From Polyangia bacterium (GTDB lineage Bacteria > Myxococcota_A > Polyangia > Fen-1088): a DNA stretch of 64,000 nucleotides. Shown piece by piece: positions 29,064 to 38,570 of this stretch (positions are counted from its first letter, which is position 1; every line of letters begins with the position of its first letter). A program made the translations under genes and the position numbers. Below the pieces are notes generated by a model that saw only the letters and a list, made by a program, of their open reading frames with translations, was not told where the DNA came from and made no database searches. The stretch lies in assembly GCA_036268875.1 (NCBI GenBank), contig DATATI010000020.1:1-64000 (forward strand). The letters run 5' to 3'.

Positions 29064-30593
29064 ATGGGTGCACGTCTCTGGCAGGAGTGGTCAGGGCAGT
29101 GGCCGTTGCCGATTCTGGCAGTCTTCTTGGTGGCGATCCTGGCGGCGTTGCGCCTGGTGCTGCCGGTGATCGAGCGCGGCCGTATCAAGGCCGGCATCTT
29201 CTTCGCCGGCACCTACCTGGTGTCGCTGTTCGCCATTGGCCTGATGGCTCCGTCCGGCAGCTTGGCCCCGCACCAGCACTACTGGCTGCGGGTCTTGTCG
29301 ATGCTGCTGTTCTCGTTTTCAGGCGTCATCACGGCGGGCCTGGTGGTGTTCGATCTGGTCCTCGGCAAGCGCGAGGTGCCGCGCATCCTGCGCGATCTGG
29401 TCCACGGCGTGGGGTATCTGATCGTCGCCGCTATCGTCCTCACCCGTTCGGATGTCGACGTCACCAAGGTCTTCACGGCGTCGGTGCTGACCACGGCGGT
29501 GATCGGCTTGGCCCTGCAGGAAACCTTGGGCAACATCATGGCCGGCCTGGCCTTGCAGCTAGAGCGCGATTTCGAAGTGGGCGACTGGATTCGCCTGGAC
29601 GACAAGATGTCCGGACGCATCCGCGAGGTGCGCTGGCGAGCCACGACGCTGGTGACGAAGAACGGCGACCTGATGCTGGTGCCGAACGGCGTGGTGGCGC
29701 GCGCGGTGCTGACCAACTTCAGCCGGCCCACCAGCTCGCACCGGCAGTGGGTTTACTTTCGCGCCCACTTTCGTTACCCGCCGGCGCGGGTGCGCGAACT
29801 GGTGATGGAAGCGGTGGCAGGGTTGCCCAGCATCCGCAAGGACCCGGCGCCCGATTGCTTGCTGTGGGAGTTCCGTGAGGACTCGGTCAATTACGCCTGT
29901 CGATACTGGATCGACGACTTCCGGCGCGACGACGGCCATGACAGCGAGGTCCGCAGCACCATCTGGTACGCCTTGCACCGCCAGGGCATGGAGCTGCCTT
30001 ATCCGTCGCTGAACGTGAACATGACCGAGATGAACGAGGACCGCGTGCGCCGAAAGCTGGACGAGGACTACGCGCGGCGGGTGGACGCCCTTTCGCGCGT
30101 GGACGTGTTTCGAGCACTGGACGCCCAAAAGATCGATCGGCTGGCGCGCCGCCTGCGCCGGGTGATCTTCGGCCCCAGCGAGACCGTCCTGCGCCAGGGC
30201 GATCCGGGCGATTCGCTGTACGTCGTGCAGTCGGGGCAGGTGGCCGTGCGCATCGACGTGCACGGCCAGCAGCGCGAAGTGGCCACACTGTCCGCCGGGC
30301 AATTTTTCGGCGAGATGTCGCTGATGACCGGTGAATCGCGCGCCGCCACCGTCGTCGCCAAGTCAGACGTCGAGTGCTACATCGTCGACAAGGAAGCGTT
30401 CCAGGAGATCCTGGACACGCAGCCCGAGCTGGCCGGCATCATCAGCGACATCCTCTCGCAACGTCAGTTGACCTTGGGCGCGTCTTCGCACACCTTGCCG
30501 GGCACCGAGGCCGTGCCGAAGAAAGAGCTGCGCACGCGCATCGCCGCGTTCTTCGGCATTGGTATCGGTGGCGGCGGCAAGGACAAGCCGTAG
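29064..30593 (+). CDS. MscS-family channel with C-terminal cyclic-nucleotide-binding domain
   Basis: A 509-residue membrane channel. Five hydrophobic segments lie at about 14-34, 43-63, 73-95, 108-124 and 131-163; the last, rich in Gly/Ala with ETLGNIMAGLALQLE, is the pore helix. The MscS beta domain follows with GDWIRLDD and VPNGVVARAVLTNFSRP. Residues ~350-480 form a cNMP domain: QGDPGDSLYVVQSG, then FFGEMSLMTGESRAATVV, which holds the Glu and Arg of the phosphate-binding cassette. This is the bCNG architecture. ATG 29064 is chosen; the frame remains open upstream, antisense to ahcY. Confidence 0.92.
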   Translation: MGARLWQEWSGQWPLPILAVFLVAILAALRLVLPVIERGRIKAGIFFAGTYLVSLFAIGLMAPSGSLAPHQHYWLRVLSMLLFSFSGVITAGLVVFDLVLGKREVPRILRDLVHGVGYLIVAAIVLTRSDVDVTKVFTASVLTTAVIGLALQETLGNIMAGLALQLERDFEVGDWIRLDDKMSGRIREVRWRATTLVTKNGDLMLVPNGVVARAVLTNFSRPTSSHRQWVYFRAHFRYPPARVRELVMEAVAGLPSIRKDPAPDCLLWEFREDSVNYACRYWIDDFRRDDGHDSEVRSTIWYALHRQGMELPYPSLNVNMTEMNEDRVRRKLDEDYARRVDALSRVDVFRALDAQKIDRLARRLRRVIFGPSETVLRQGDPGDSLYVVQSGQVAVRIDVHGQQREVATLSAGQFFGEMSLMTGESRAATVVAKSDVECYIVDKEAFQEILDTQPELAGIISDILSQRQLTLGASSHTLPGTEAVPKKELRTRIAAFFGIGIGGGGKDKP

Positions 30594-30595
30594 GG

Positions 30596-31561
30596 TCACT
30601 CGACGCCGAACACCCGTCGGGCGGCCAGCAAGCGGCCGCGCAACGCCGCCGGCGCCGCCTCCAATTCAAAGCCAGCGCGGCGCGCGACCGGCGCCAGCAA
30701 CATCGGCACCAGGCCCGGCGCTCGACGCTCACCGATGGTGAGCAGGTACGAGAAGGCCAGCGCGCTGTGAAACAGCGGCAAGCGGCGCAGGGCCACGCGC
30801 GCGTGATTGTACGAATACCAGTGGACCGCATCGCCGTCCGCCGCCGGCCGCATCCCCACCGTCTGCCGCGGCGCCGAGTAGTGCCGGATGCCGAGCTGCG
30901 GATCGAAGATCACCTTCCAGCCCATCCGCTTGACCTGCAACCCGAGATCAACCTCGTAACCTTGGGCGACGTTGCGATTGAGCTCGAGGTCGAACTCCAG
31001 GCGGCCGACCACCTCGCGTCGAAAGCTCATGTTGCCGCCCATCAGAAAATCCACTTCGACCGGCTCGGCGAAGTCGGGCTCGCGGTACATGTTGCCGACA
31101 AAACGGCCGAAGGCGGTGACATAGCCGACCCGACGGGTCTTGCTGACCGGCGTCGGCACATCGCCCTGCATGTTGATGATGCGGCCGCCGACCGCGCCCG
31201 CCGTCGGGTCGGCGTAATCTTCCAGCAGCCGCCGCGCCCAGCCCGTCTCGGCCTCGGCGTCGTCGTCCATGATGGCCACCACATCGCCCGAGGCCACCGC
31301 CACGCCGGCCTTCACCGGGGGCATGAATCCGGGATCGTTGACCAGTTCACGCAGCAGCCGGAACGGCAAGCCTTCGGCCTGCAAGGCGGCGATCGCCTGA
31401 TGGGTTGGCGTGTCGGTGTCGCGGGTCACGGCGATCACCTCGTCGGGCGGGCGGGTCTGGACGGCCAGCGATCGCACCGCGCGCCCGATCCAATCGGGAC
31501 GCTGGAAGGTCGGGACGATCACCGACAATGTCTGTGGCGGCGCACCAGCCATCTTCGTCAT
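30596..31561 (-). CDS. Glycosyltransferase family 2
   Basis: Inverting GT-A glycosyltransferase, 321 residues. It has LSVIVPTFQRPDWIGRAV, the metal-binding cluster AIMDDDAEAETGW, the acceptor/metal region FLMGGNMSFRREV, and a C-terminal His in GIRHYSAP. The arrangement resembles rhamnosyl- or galactosyltransferase-like GT2 proteins, though the sugar cannot be read from sequence. ATG 31561 is used (MTKMAGAPPQ); ATG 31552 is also possible. It is divergent from the exopolysaccharide train starting at 31763 and converges on the MscS gene with a 2-bp gap. Confidence 0.88.
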   Translation of the reverse strand: MTKMAGAPPQTLSVIVPTFQRPDWIGRAVRSLAVQTRPPDEVIAVTRDTDTPTHQAIAALQAEGLPFRLLRELVNDPGFMPPVKAGVAVASGDVVAIMDDDAEAETGWARRLLEDYADPTAGAVGGRIINMQGDVPTPVSKTRRVGYVTAFGRFVGNMYREPDFAEPVEVDFLMGGNMSFRREVVGRLEFDLELNRNVAQGYEVDLGLQVKRMGWKVIFDPQLGIRHYSAPRQTVGMRPAADGDAVHWYSYNHARVALRRLPLFHSALAFSYLLTIGERRAPGLVPMLLAPVARRAGFELEAAPAALRGRLLAARRVFGVE

Positions 31562-31619
31562 CAGGTGGCGACCTGCCTGCCGGGCATGCCCATATTTCGG
31601 CTGCAACATAGGCATGTCT

Positions 31620-31655
31620 GCCCGGGCCGGTCAAAAGGGCCGGCGCCGCCCGGGC
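31620..31655. repeat. Inverted repeat in the 31562-31762 divergent region
   Basis: GCCCGGGC occurs at 31620-31627 and again at 31648-31655. Since each is self-complementary, they can pair as an 8-bp stem around a 20-base loop. There is no T-tract, so it is unlike a classical terminator. It lies between two divergent glycosyltransferase genes, where an operator or an attenuating RNA hairpin could act. Chance occurrence in GC-rich DNA cannot be excluded. Confidence 0.25.
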
Positions 31656-31762
31656 CAGATTGGGCGGCACGTCTTGTGTGTCCCCCGGCGCGGATCTAAA
31701 GTAGTCGCTTGTCCGGCGGATGCTCGCTCTGCGTCAGAAGCCCTTTGCAGATCGGAAATTGA

Positions 31763-32650
31763 ATGATCAACGGGAAAAAGGTCGTGGTGGTGATGCCCGC
31801 GTACAACGCGGAGCGGACCCTGGAAAAGACGGTGGCGGAGATCCCGAGCTCGGTTGACGAGGTGATCTTGGTTGACGATCGGTCGAACGATCGCACAGTG
31901 GAGCTTGCCCGCGAGCTGGGCTTGCGGACACTAGTGCACCCGCAGAACCGCGGCTACGGCGGCAACCAGAAGACCTGCTACGCAGAAGCCCTGCGCGCCG
32001 GCGCCGACATCGTGGTGATGGTGCACCCCGATTATCAGTACACCCCCAAGCTGGTGCCGGCCCTGGCCCACTGCATCACCAGCGGCCTTTACGACGTGGC
32101 CCTGGGCTCGCGCATCCTGGGCGGGCGCAGCATCGCCGGCGGAATGCCGCGGTACAAGTATGTCGCCAATCGGCTGCTGACCGCCGCCGAGAATCTTTTG
32201 GTCCGCGAGAAGCTGTCCGAGTATCACACCGGCTACCGGGCTTTTTCGCGCCGTCTGCTGTTGACCTTGCCGCTCAACGAGAATGAAGACGGCTTCGTGT
32301 TCGACAACCAAATGTTGGTGCAGGCAATCTACTTCGGATTTCGCATCGCCGAGATCACCTGCCCGACGGCGTACTTCGAAGAGGCGTCGTCGATCGGCTT
32401 TCTGCGCAGCATGGAATACGGCATCGGCGTGATGCAGGCAGCATTGGAATGTCGGTTCGCCCGCATGGGCCTGCGCCGCCCCGCCTTCCTTTCGGACACC
32501 GGACGCCGGCTGACCGATCCGCGCCAGCCGCCCGTCCATAACGAGGCGCCGCTGGGCGCGCTTCGCCGCCGGCGCGAGGATCGGTTGTCGACATCGACGG
32601 ACGAAGTGCGTGTGGCGGTTGACGGAGCGGTCAACGCCGCGCTTCACTAG
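31763..32650 (+). CDS. Glycosyltransferase family 2 (polyprenyl-phosphate sugar transferase-like)
   Basis: First gene of the plus-strand exopolysaccharide train, 295 residues. Motifs: VVVVMPAYNAERTLEKT, LVDDRSNDRTVELA, HPQNRGYGGNQKTCY, VMVHPDYQYTP and TGYRAFSRRLL. These match the DPM1-like group that has no C-terminal membrane anchor. The last ~60 residues are Arg-rich and low in conservation. ATG 31763 is the evident start, directly before the first strand. It is followed after 56 bp by a sugar-nucleotide epimerase. Confidence 0.9.
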   Translation: MINGKKVVVVMPAYNAERTLEKTVAEIPSSVDEVILVDDRSNDRTVELARELGLRTLVHPQNRGYGGNQKTCYAEALRAGADIVVMVHPDYQYTPKLVPALAHCITSGLYDVALGSRILGGRSIAGGMPRYKYVANRLLTAAENLLVREKLSEYHTGYRAFSRRLLLTLPLNENEDGFVFDNQMLVQAIYFGFRIAEITCPTAYFEEASSIGFLRSMEYGIGVMQAALECRFARMGLRRPAFLSDTGRRLTDPRQPPVHNEAPLGALRRRREDRLSTSTDEVRVAVDGAVNAALH

Positions 32651-32706
32651 CGACACGGCGCCAGCCCGGCGATCCCACGGGCGCGCGAGAGCCGAGGAGA
32701 CCTATT

Positions 32707-33744
32707 TTGCGTATCGTTATCACTGGCGGAGCCGGGTTCATCGGCTGCAACGCGGCCGCCCGATTCAAGCGGGCCAACCATGACGTCACCGTGGTCGACA
32801 ACCTCTCGCGCGTGGGCAGCAACGCCAACGCCCGCTGGTTGACCGACGAGCTCTCCATCCCCGTCACGCGCCTGGACCTGCGCGACGCCGAACCGATCGA
32901 CGCCGTGATCGGCCGCCTCGCGCCTGACGTGGTCCTGCACTGCGCGGGTCAAGTGGCCGTCACCACCTCGGTCACCGACCCACGGCGCGACTTTGAGGAC
33001 AACGCCCTGGGCACCCTGAACATGCTGGAGGCCGTGCGCCGTCGCGCGCCGGGGGCCATCGTCCTTTACACATCGACCAACAAAGTCTACGGCGGCATGG
33101 AAGACATCGGCGTGGTCCTGCGCGATGGGCGCTATCAGTACGATGACCTGGCGCGTGGCTGCGACGAACGCCGGCCGCTGGATTTTCATTCGCCCTACGG
33201 CTGCTCGAAGGGCGCCGCCGATCAGTACGTGCGCGATTACGCCCGCATCTACGGTCTGCGCACGGTGGTGTTCCGGCAATCGTGCATCTACGGCTACCGG
33301 CAATTCGGCGTGGAGGATCAGGGCTGGGTGGCCTGGTTCACCATTCGCGCGGCGTTCGGCGCGCCGGTGACCATCTTCGGCGACGGCCGCCAGGTGCGCG
33401 ACGTGCTGTTCATCGACGATCTGGTCGACGCTTTCACCGCGGCCATCGAGCGCATCGACGTCAGCGCTGGCCGCATCTACAACATCGGCGGCGGCCCGCA
33501 GAATCAAATGTCGCTGCTCGAGCTGGTGGCGCGCCTGGATTCGCTGACCGGACGCAAGCTGGCGGTCAGCTTCGCCGACTGGCGCCCCGGCGACCAGCGC
33601 GTGTTCATCTGCGACATCGCCAAGGCCAAGACAGAACTTGGCTGGGCGCCGCGCACCGGCAGCCACGAAGGCGTCGAGCTGCTTTACCGCTGGGTGGACG
33701 CCAACCGCGCGTTGTTCGGCGCCGCGGTGGGCGGCGGCGCTTAA
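32707..33744 (+). CDS. CDP-paratose 2-epimerase-like SDR
   Basis: Extended short-chain dehydrogenase, 345 residues, that probably epimerises or dehydrates a nucleotide sugar. GGAGFIG at residues 7-13 binds NAD. The active site is YTSTNKVYG together with FHSPYGCSKGAADQYV, which holds the catalytic YxxxK. The run RQSCIYGYRQFGVEDQGWVAWF is characteristic of the TyvE-like group. It starts at TTG 32707, supported by GAGGAG about ten bases upstream. The exact sugar is not readable from sequence. Confidence 0.9.
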   Translation: MRIVITGGAGFIGCNAAARFKRANHDVTVVDNLSRVGSNANARWLTDELSIPVTRLDLRDAEPIDAVIGRLAPDVVLHCAGQVAVTTSVTDPRRDFEDNALGTLNMLEAVRRRAPGAIVLYTSTNKVYGGMEDIGVVLRDGRYQYDDLARGCDERRPLDFHSPYGCSKGAADQYVRDYARIYGLRTVVFRQSCIYGYRQFGVEDQGWVAWFTIRAAFGAPVTIFGDGRQVRDVLFIDDLVDAFTAAIERIDVSAGRIYNIGGGPQNQMSLLELVARLDSLTGRKLAVSFADWRPGDQRVFICDIAKAKTELGWAPRTGSHEGVELLYRWVDANRALFGAAVGGGA

Positions 33745-33764
33745 ATCAAGCTGACCCGCGACGC

Positions 33765-34955
33765 ATGCGCTCGCTGATCCTGACCCTGGATCCCGCCATG
33801 GGCGGCGGCGTGGGAACCATGCAGCGGGTGATGCGCCTGGCGCACCGGCGTCTGGGGCTGGACGTCACGCTTGGTTTCGCTCGCCACGATCGCCGCAGCC
33901 GCTGGCACCCGGGCGTGCGCAGCGGCCAGTTCGAAGGCCACCCCACCCTGTCCAGCGGCTACTGGCCGTCGGTGGAGTATCTGAACTACCTGGTGCCGGC
34001 CCTGGCGATGCGCGCGCAGATTCGCCAGTTCCCGATCATCCAGGTGGTGAGCGGCATGCACTCCAATAGCCTGATGCCGATCCTGGCCGGCGTGCCGTTC
34101 GTGTCGTGGGTGGCCACGCCGTTTCTTGATGAAGTGGCCAGCCGGCGCCAAGGGCCGATACCGACCCTGTCGGTGCGTCTGAACCATGGCCTGCGCGCCG
34201 TCAACCAGCGCCTGGAGCGCTGGTCGCTGCGTTTCCCGTCGCTGGTGCTGGCGCTGTCCGAATACACCGCGCGCCGCCTGCAAGTGCTGACCGGCCTTTC
34301 GCGCAACCGCCTGGAGATCCTGCGCTGCCCGGTCGATCACCAGCTTTTCCGTCCGGACGGTCCGCGCTGGCCGGCGGCGCCCGGCCGTTACCTGATCTCC
34401 GTCGGTCGCGTCGACGACGATCGCAAGAACTATGCAGCGTTGGTGCGGGCGTTCGGGCCGGTGGCGGCGCGGTTTCCCGATCTGCACCTGGTGATCGTCG
34501 GCCCGGCAGAGCGCGCGGACAACGCGGTGGTCGCCTTGGCGCGCTCAGCGGGCCTGGGCGAGCGCATCCATTTTCCCGGCCCGCTGGGCGGCGAAGCGCT
34601 GGCTGCCGTCTATCGGGGAGCCGAAGCGTACGTGATGACGTCGCGCCAAGAGGGCCTGGGCATCGTGGTGATCGAAGCCCAGGCGGCCGGCCTTCCTGTG
34701 ATCATCATGCGCTGCGGGGGCAGTGACGAGCTGGTGTCCGACGGCGACGACGGCCGGCTGATCGACCAGGGTGACGAAGCCGGCTTTGCCCGCGTCCTGG
34801 GCGACGCCCTGACCACCCCGGTTTGGCTGTCCGCCGCCGGCGCCGCCGCCCGACAAAAGGTTCTGGCGCACTCGACTTACGAAGTCTTTACAGAGCGGGT
34901 ACGCGCGGTGTATCGCCGGGTCTTCCCCGTCGCCGGGGCCGAGTTGGCCGCGTGA
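33765..34955 (+). CDS. Glycosyltransferase family 4
   Basis: GT-B retaining glycosyltransferase, 396 residues. It begins RSLILTLDPAMGGGVGTMQR with the Gly-rich acceptor loop, and the C-terminal domain shows YLISVGRVDDDRKNYAALV, HFPGPLGGEALAAVYRGAEAYV and REGLGIVVIEAQAAGLPVI with the two conserved Glu. ATG 33765 is chosen, 20 bp after the epimerase; the open frame upstream is antiparallel noise. Its stop overlaps the GTG of the next gene (GTGA). Confidence 0.9.
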   Translation: MRSLILTLDPAMGGGVGTMQRVMRLAHRRLGLDVTLGFARHDRRSRWHPGVRSGQFEGHPTLSSGYWPSVEYLNYLVPALAMRAQIRQFPIIQVVSGMHSNSLMPILAGVPFVSWVATPFLDEVASRRQGPIPTLSVRLNHGLRAVNQRLERWSLRFPSLVLALSEYTARRLQVLTGLSRNRLEILRCPVDHQLFRPDGPRWPAAPGRYLISVGRVDDDRKNYAALVRAFGPVAARFPDLHLVIVGPAERADNAVVALARSAGLGERIHFPGPLGGEALAAVYRGAEAYVMTSRQEGLGIVVIEAQAAGLPVIIMRCGGSDELVSDGDDGRLIDQGDEAGFARVLGDALTTPVWLSAAGAAARQKVLAHSTYEVFTERVRAVYRRVFPVAGAELAA

Positions 34956-36208
34956 GCGCGTCCGCCGCCGCCAGCGATGGGGCGGAGCCGCGCCTGCTGG
35001 TTTGCTATCACTTCTTCCATCCCGACCAGGTGGTCAGCGCCCGGATGTTCAGCGACCTGGCTGCGCAGCAACAACGGCGCGGCTGGCGGGTCAGCGCCCT
35101 GACCAGCAATCGCCTGTGGCACGCCCCGGCGGAAAGCTTGCCGGCCCGGCAGACCTGGTCTGGCGTGGACATCCATCGTCTTTACCGCCCCCCGTTTGAT
35201 CAGGCGCGCCCGGCGCAGCGGCTGGCCAACAGCGCTTGGATGATCGCCGGCTGGCTGACGCAGGCGCTGGCGCTGCAAAAGTTCGACGCGGTGGTGATCG
35301 GATCGGATCCAGCCTTCGCCGCGCTGCTGGCGGTGCCGCTGCGGCGGGTACGTCCCAAGACCGCCATCGTGCACTGGTGTTTCGATCTGTACCCGGAGGC
35401 GATCTACGCCGAAGGGATGGGCCGCGGCGTGAAAGTGGCGGGCCCGGTGGCCGAATCCTTGATGGGCGCGGCGTATCGCAGCTGCGACGCCATCGTCGAC
35501 ATCGGCGCAGGCATGCGGACGCGGCTCGCGCGTTATGGCGGCGGCTGGCGCAGCGAGACCATCACGCCGTGGGCGCTGCTGGAACCACCGGCGGTGGCGG
35601 CGCCCGATCCGGTCGAGCGGGCCCGGCTGTTCGGCGACGCCAAGCTGGCGTTGCTGTATGCCGGCACCATGGGGCGCGCGCACGATTTCGCATTGTTTTT
35701 GGAACTGGCGCGCCGCTGCCGGGCACGGTCAGGTGACGCCATTCGCCTGTGTTTTGCCTGTCGGGGCAATCGTCACGCCGAGCTGCGGGCCGCCGTGGGC
35801 GCCGATGACAGCAACGTCACCCTGGTGCCGTTCACCGACGAGGGGGCTTTGCCGGCGCGCCTGCAAAGCGCGGACATTCACCTTCTCAGCCTGCGGCCCG
35901 AATGGGCGGGCGTGGTGGTGCCGTCGAAGTTCTTCGCCTCGCTGGCGGTGGGCCGCCCGGTCCTGTACGCCGGCCCGCCCGAGTCGGAGATCGCCTCGTG
36001 GATCGACACGCACGATCTAGGATTGGTCCTGGAGGCCGGCGGGATTGATGCCGCCATCGATCGCCTGCACGGGTTCTTGCAAGCGCCAGCCGCGCTGGCG
36101 GCGTGGCAAAAAAACGCCCAGGAGGTCTATCGCGGACATTTTTCCCAGAGCATCGGCAACGATCGCTGGAACGACCTTCTGCGCGCGCTGGTGGCCGAGC
36201 GCGGCTGA
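34952..36208 (+). CDS. Glycosyltransferase family 4 (WbuB-like N-terminus)
   Basis: A 418-residue GT-B protein. The N-terminal domain, with [20 protein letters not shown] and TSNRLWH, is of the kind found in WbuB/WcaI-like enzymes. [17 protein letters not shown] follows, and the C-terminal domain has [34 protein letters not shown] and [25 protein letters not shown]. The GTG at 34952 overlaps the previous stop by 4 bp, so it is translationally coupled. The donor sugar is unknown. Confidence 0.88.
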   Translation: MSASAAASDGAEPRLLVCYHFFHPDQVVSARMFSDLAAQQQRRGWRVSALTSNRLWHAPAESLPARQTWSGVDIHRLYRPPFDQARPAQRLANSAWMIAGWLTQALALQKFDAVVIGSDPAFAALLAVPLRRVRPKTAIVHWCFDLYPEAIYAEGMGRGVKVAGPVAESLMGAAYRSCDAIVDIGAGMRTRLARYGGGWRSETITPWALLEPPAVAAPDPVERARLFGDAKLALLYAGTMGRAHDFALFLELARRCRARSGDAIRLCFACRGNRHAELRAAVGADDSNVTLVPFTDEGALPARLQSADIHLLSLRPEWAGVVVPSKFFASLAVGRPVLYAGPPESEIASWIDTHDLGLVLEAGGIDAAIDRLHGFLQAPAALAAWQKNAQEVYRGHFSQSIGNDRWNDLLRALVAERG

Positions 36209-36242
36209 CCGTGCCGCGACGGTGGAGTATAGTGCCGGCCTC

Positions 36243-37298
36243 ATGCGCGTTTTAGTGACGGGATCGAACGGCCTCATCGGTTCGGAGGCAGTGGGTTACT
36301 TCGATAGGCTGGGCGCAGAGGTCACGGGCGTCGACAACAACATGCGCGCCGTTTTCTTCGGCCCCGACGGCGACACTCGCTGGAACCAGCAGCGCTTGCA
36401 GGCGCAGGCTCCGCGCTTTCACCACGTCGAGCTGGACATCCGCAACCGCGAGGCGGTGCTGGCCTTGCTAGCCGAGCGCCCGTTCGATCTGATCGTCCAC
36501 TGCGCCGCGCAGCCGTCCCACGATCTGGCGGCGAAGATGCCGTTCGAAGACTTCGACGTCAACGCGGTGGGCACACTGAATTTGCTGGAGGCCCTGCGCC
36601 GCCACCGCCCGGACGCGGTGTTCATCATGATGAGCACCAACAAGGTCTATGGCGACGCGCCCAACGAAGTGCCGCTGGAGGAACGCCCGACGCGCTGGGA
36701 GTATGCGCGGCCGGAAGACTTCGCCGGCATTTCAGAATCGTGCCGCATCGATCGCTGTTTGCACTCGCTGTTCGGCGCTTCGAAGGTGGCGGCGGACGTC
36801 ATGGCCCAGGAATACGGCCGCTATTTCGGCCTGAAAGTGGGCATTTTCCGCGGCGGCTGCTTGACCGGCCCGCAACACAGCGGCGTCGAGCTGCACGGGT
36901 TTTTGTCCTACCTGGTGAAGGCGGCCATGACTGGCATCACCTATCGGATCTATGGTTACAAGGGCAAGCAGGTACGCGACAACATCCACGCTCGCGACGT
37001 GCTGCGGGCCATCCATCGTTTCTATGAGGCGCCGCGGCCGGGCGAGGTTTACAACCTGGGCGGCGGGCGCGACAACAGCGTGTCGTTGCTGGAAGCGGCT
37101 GATCTGGTGGCCGAGATGGGCGGTGGCAAACTGAAGACCGAGTACGTCGACGTCCCCCGGCGCGGCGATCACATCTGTTACATCTCCGACCTCCGCAAGC
37201 TGAAGGCGCACTACCCGGGCTGGAAGATCGAGGTCTCGTTGCGCGAGATCCTGACCGAGATCGTCGACGGCTGGAAAGTCCGCCACCAGGCCGGCTAG
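36243..37298 (+). CDS. NAD-dependent epimerase (TyvE/RfbE-like) with Phe in place of catalytic Tyr
   Basis: Extended SDR of 351 residues. NAD binds at TGSNGLIG (residues 6-13), and the Ser/Thr of the active site is in [12 protein letters not shown]. Where YxxxK should stand the sequence reads LFGASK: Phe177 and Lys181. The remainder ([48 protein letters not shown]) matches a subgroup of CDP-paratose 2-epimerase-like proteins. It may use a different acid/base or have lost the redox step. ATG 36243 follows the upstream stop by 34 bp. Confidence 0.88.
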   Translation: MRVLVTGSNGLIGSEAVGYFDRLGAEVTGVDNNMRAVFFGPDGDTRWNQQRLQAQAPRFHHVELDIRNREAVLALLAERPFDLIVHCAAQPSHDLAAKMPFEDFDVNAVGTLNLLEALRRHRPDAVFIMMSTNKVYGDAPNEVPLEERPTRWEYARPEDFAGISESCRIDRCLHSLFGASKVAADVMAQEYGRYFGLKVGIFRGGCLTGPQHSGVELHGFLSYLVKAAMTGITYRIYGYKGKQVRDNIHARDVLRAIHRFYEAPRPGEVYNLGGGRDNSVSLLEAADLVAEMGGGKLKTEYVDVPRRGDHICYISDLRKLKAHYPGWKIEVSLREILTEIVDGWKVRHQAG

Positions 37299-37317
37299 CC
37301 GGCGGCACCGAACGCGG

Positions 37318-38478
37318 ATGCCCGACAAACGATCGATCGTCATCTTCAGCCCGTACTCGCCGCGCATCGGTGGCGGCGGGGCCATCTTGCGCAGCCTGAT
37401 TCCGCGCCTGGCCGACTTTCAAGTCACCTGGCTTTACACCGCCGATCGCGATCAGGAATTGCCGGGCGCCGAATGGATCGGCCCGGGCCTGGCTGGCGGA
37501 TCAACGGCGCATGATCTGTCGCGGGCGCTGTTGCTGTGGTCGCGCGTGGAGATCGCCCGCTTGCGCGAAATTTCCGAGCTACTTCTAGCGCAGTCGGCGG
37601 ACGGTTATTGGATCCTGGCCCATAACGAAGGGACGCTGGTGGCGCGCGCGCTGTTGCGGCGCGGGGCGGCCGTGCATCTGTCGGTGCAGGACGATGTGCC
37701 CGACGGGATCTTCGGTCGCTCGAACCGCTATCGCTGGCTGGCGCCGCTGGCCCGGCCCACCTATGACGAGACCATGAAAAGCGCGGCCTCGGTCGACGTT
37801 ATCTGCGAAGGCATGCGCCGCTATTACAAAAGCCGGCTGGATGTCGACGGCGCGGTGGTGCACCGCTGGCTGCCGCCGCTGGGCGCGCCGCAACCGCGAC
37901 AGACCGTCGCCGGCGAGCTGCACGTCGGCCACATCGGGACCATCTACGCCGAAAACGAATGGCGCGCGTTCCTGACCGCCTTGCGCGCCTACGCCAGTGC
38001 GCGACGATTGAAACCGCGCATGACCATGGTCGGGTTGGCCGACCGTTACCACGCCTTGGCGGCAGAGTTTTCGAACATGGTGGAGCTGGTAGCCGACACA
38101 CCCGAGGACCAAGCGGTCGAACGGCTGCGGCACTGCGATTTCATGTACGCGATGTATCCCTTCGACCGGCGCGCCGACGTTTTTCGCCGCACCAGCCTGC
38201 CCACCAAGATCAGCAGCTATCTGCTTTGCCAGCGGCCGATATTTGGCCAGGCCCCGGCGGCCAGCAGCCTGGCCGACGTGCTGCGCGCGCATCCCATCGG
38301 CGTGCTGTTCTCGTCGGCGGAGGGCAGCGCGACGGCGTTCGAGGCGGCCTTTGACGCTGTCACCGATCTCGGCCCGACCGTCCCCCCGGTGGCATACGAA
38401 AACGCGCGCGAAACGCTGTTCGGCGATGGCAACGTCCGGCGGCTGACCGACTGTCTCATGCGGCTTGTCAATCGTTGA
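37318..38478 (+). CDS. Putative GT-B glycosyltransferase
   Basis: A 386-residue protein whose overall layout looks GT-B-like but with weak motifs: IVIFSPYSPRIGGGGAILRSLIPRL at the N-terminus (read in parts, a Gly-rich acceptor loop), HVGHIGTIYAENEWRAFL at the domain junction, and SLPTKISSYLLCQRPIFGQ where the donor-binding loop would be. The usual E-x7-E motif is not clear. Position within the exopolysaccharide train and the loop pattern support a glycosyltransferase. It starts 19 bp after the epimerase gene. Confidence 0.72.
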   Translation: MPDKRSIVIFSPYSPRIGGGGAILRSLIPRLADFQVTWLYTADRDQELPGAEWIGPGLAGGSTAHDLSRALLLWSRVEIARLREISELLLAQSADGYWILAHNEGTLVARALLRRGAAVHLSVQDDVPDGIFGRSNRYRWLAPLARPTYDETMKSAASVDVICEGMRRYYKSRLDVDGAVVHRWLPPLGAPQPRQTVAGELHVGHIGTIYAENEWRAFLTALRAYASARRLKPRMTMVGLADRYHALAAEFSNMVELVADTPEDQAVERLRHCDFMYAMYPFDRRADVFRRTSLPTKISSYLLCQRPIFGQAPAASSLADVLRAHPIGVLFSSAEGSATAFEAAFDAVTDLGPTVPPVAYENARETLFGDGNVRRLTDCLMRLVNR

Positions 38479-38570
38479 CAGAGCGCGCGCGTCGACGATT
38501 TCAGCCTGGCGCGCTCCGGCGCTGACGGCGTGCTATCGTTCGGCCCGAAATGGGCGGGGAGGTCTAGAGC

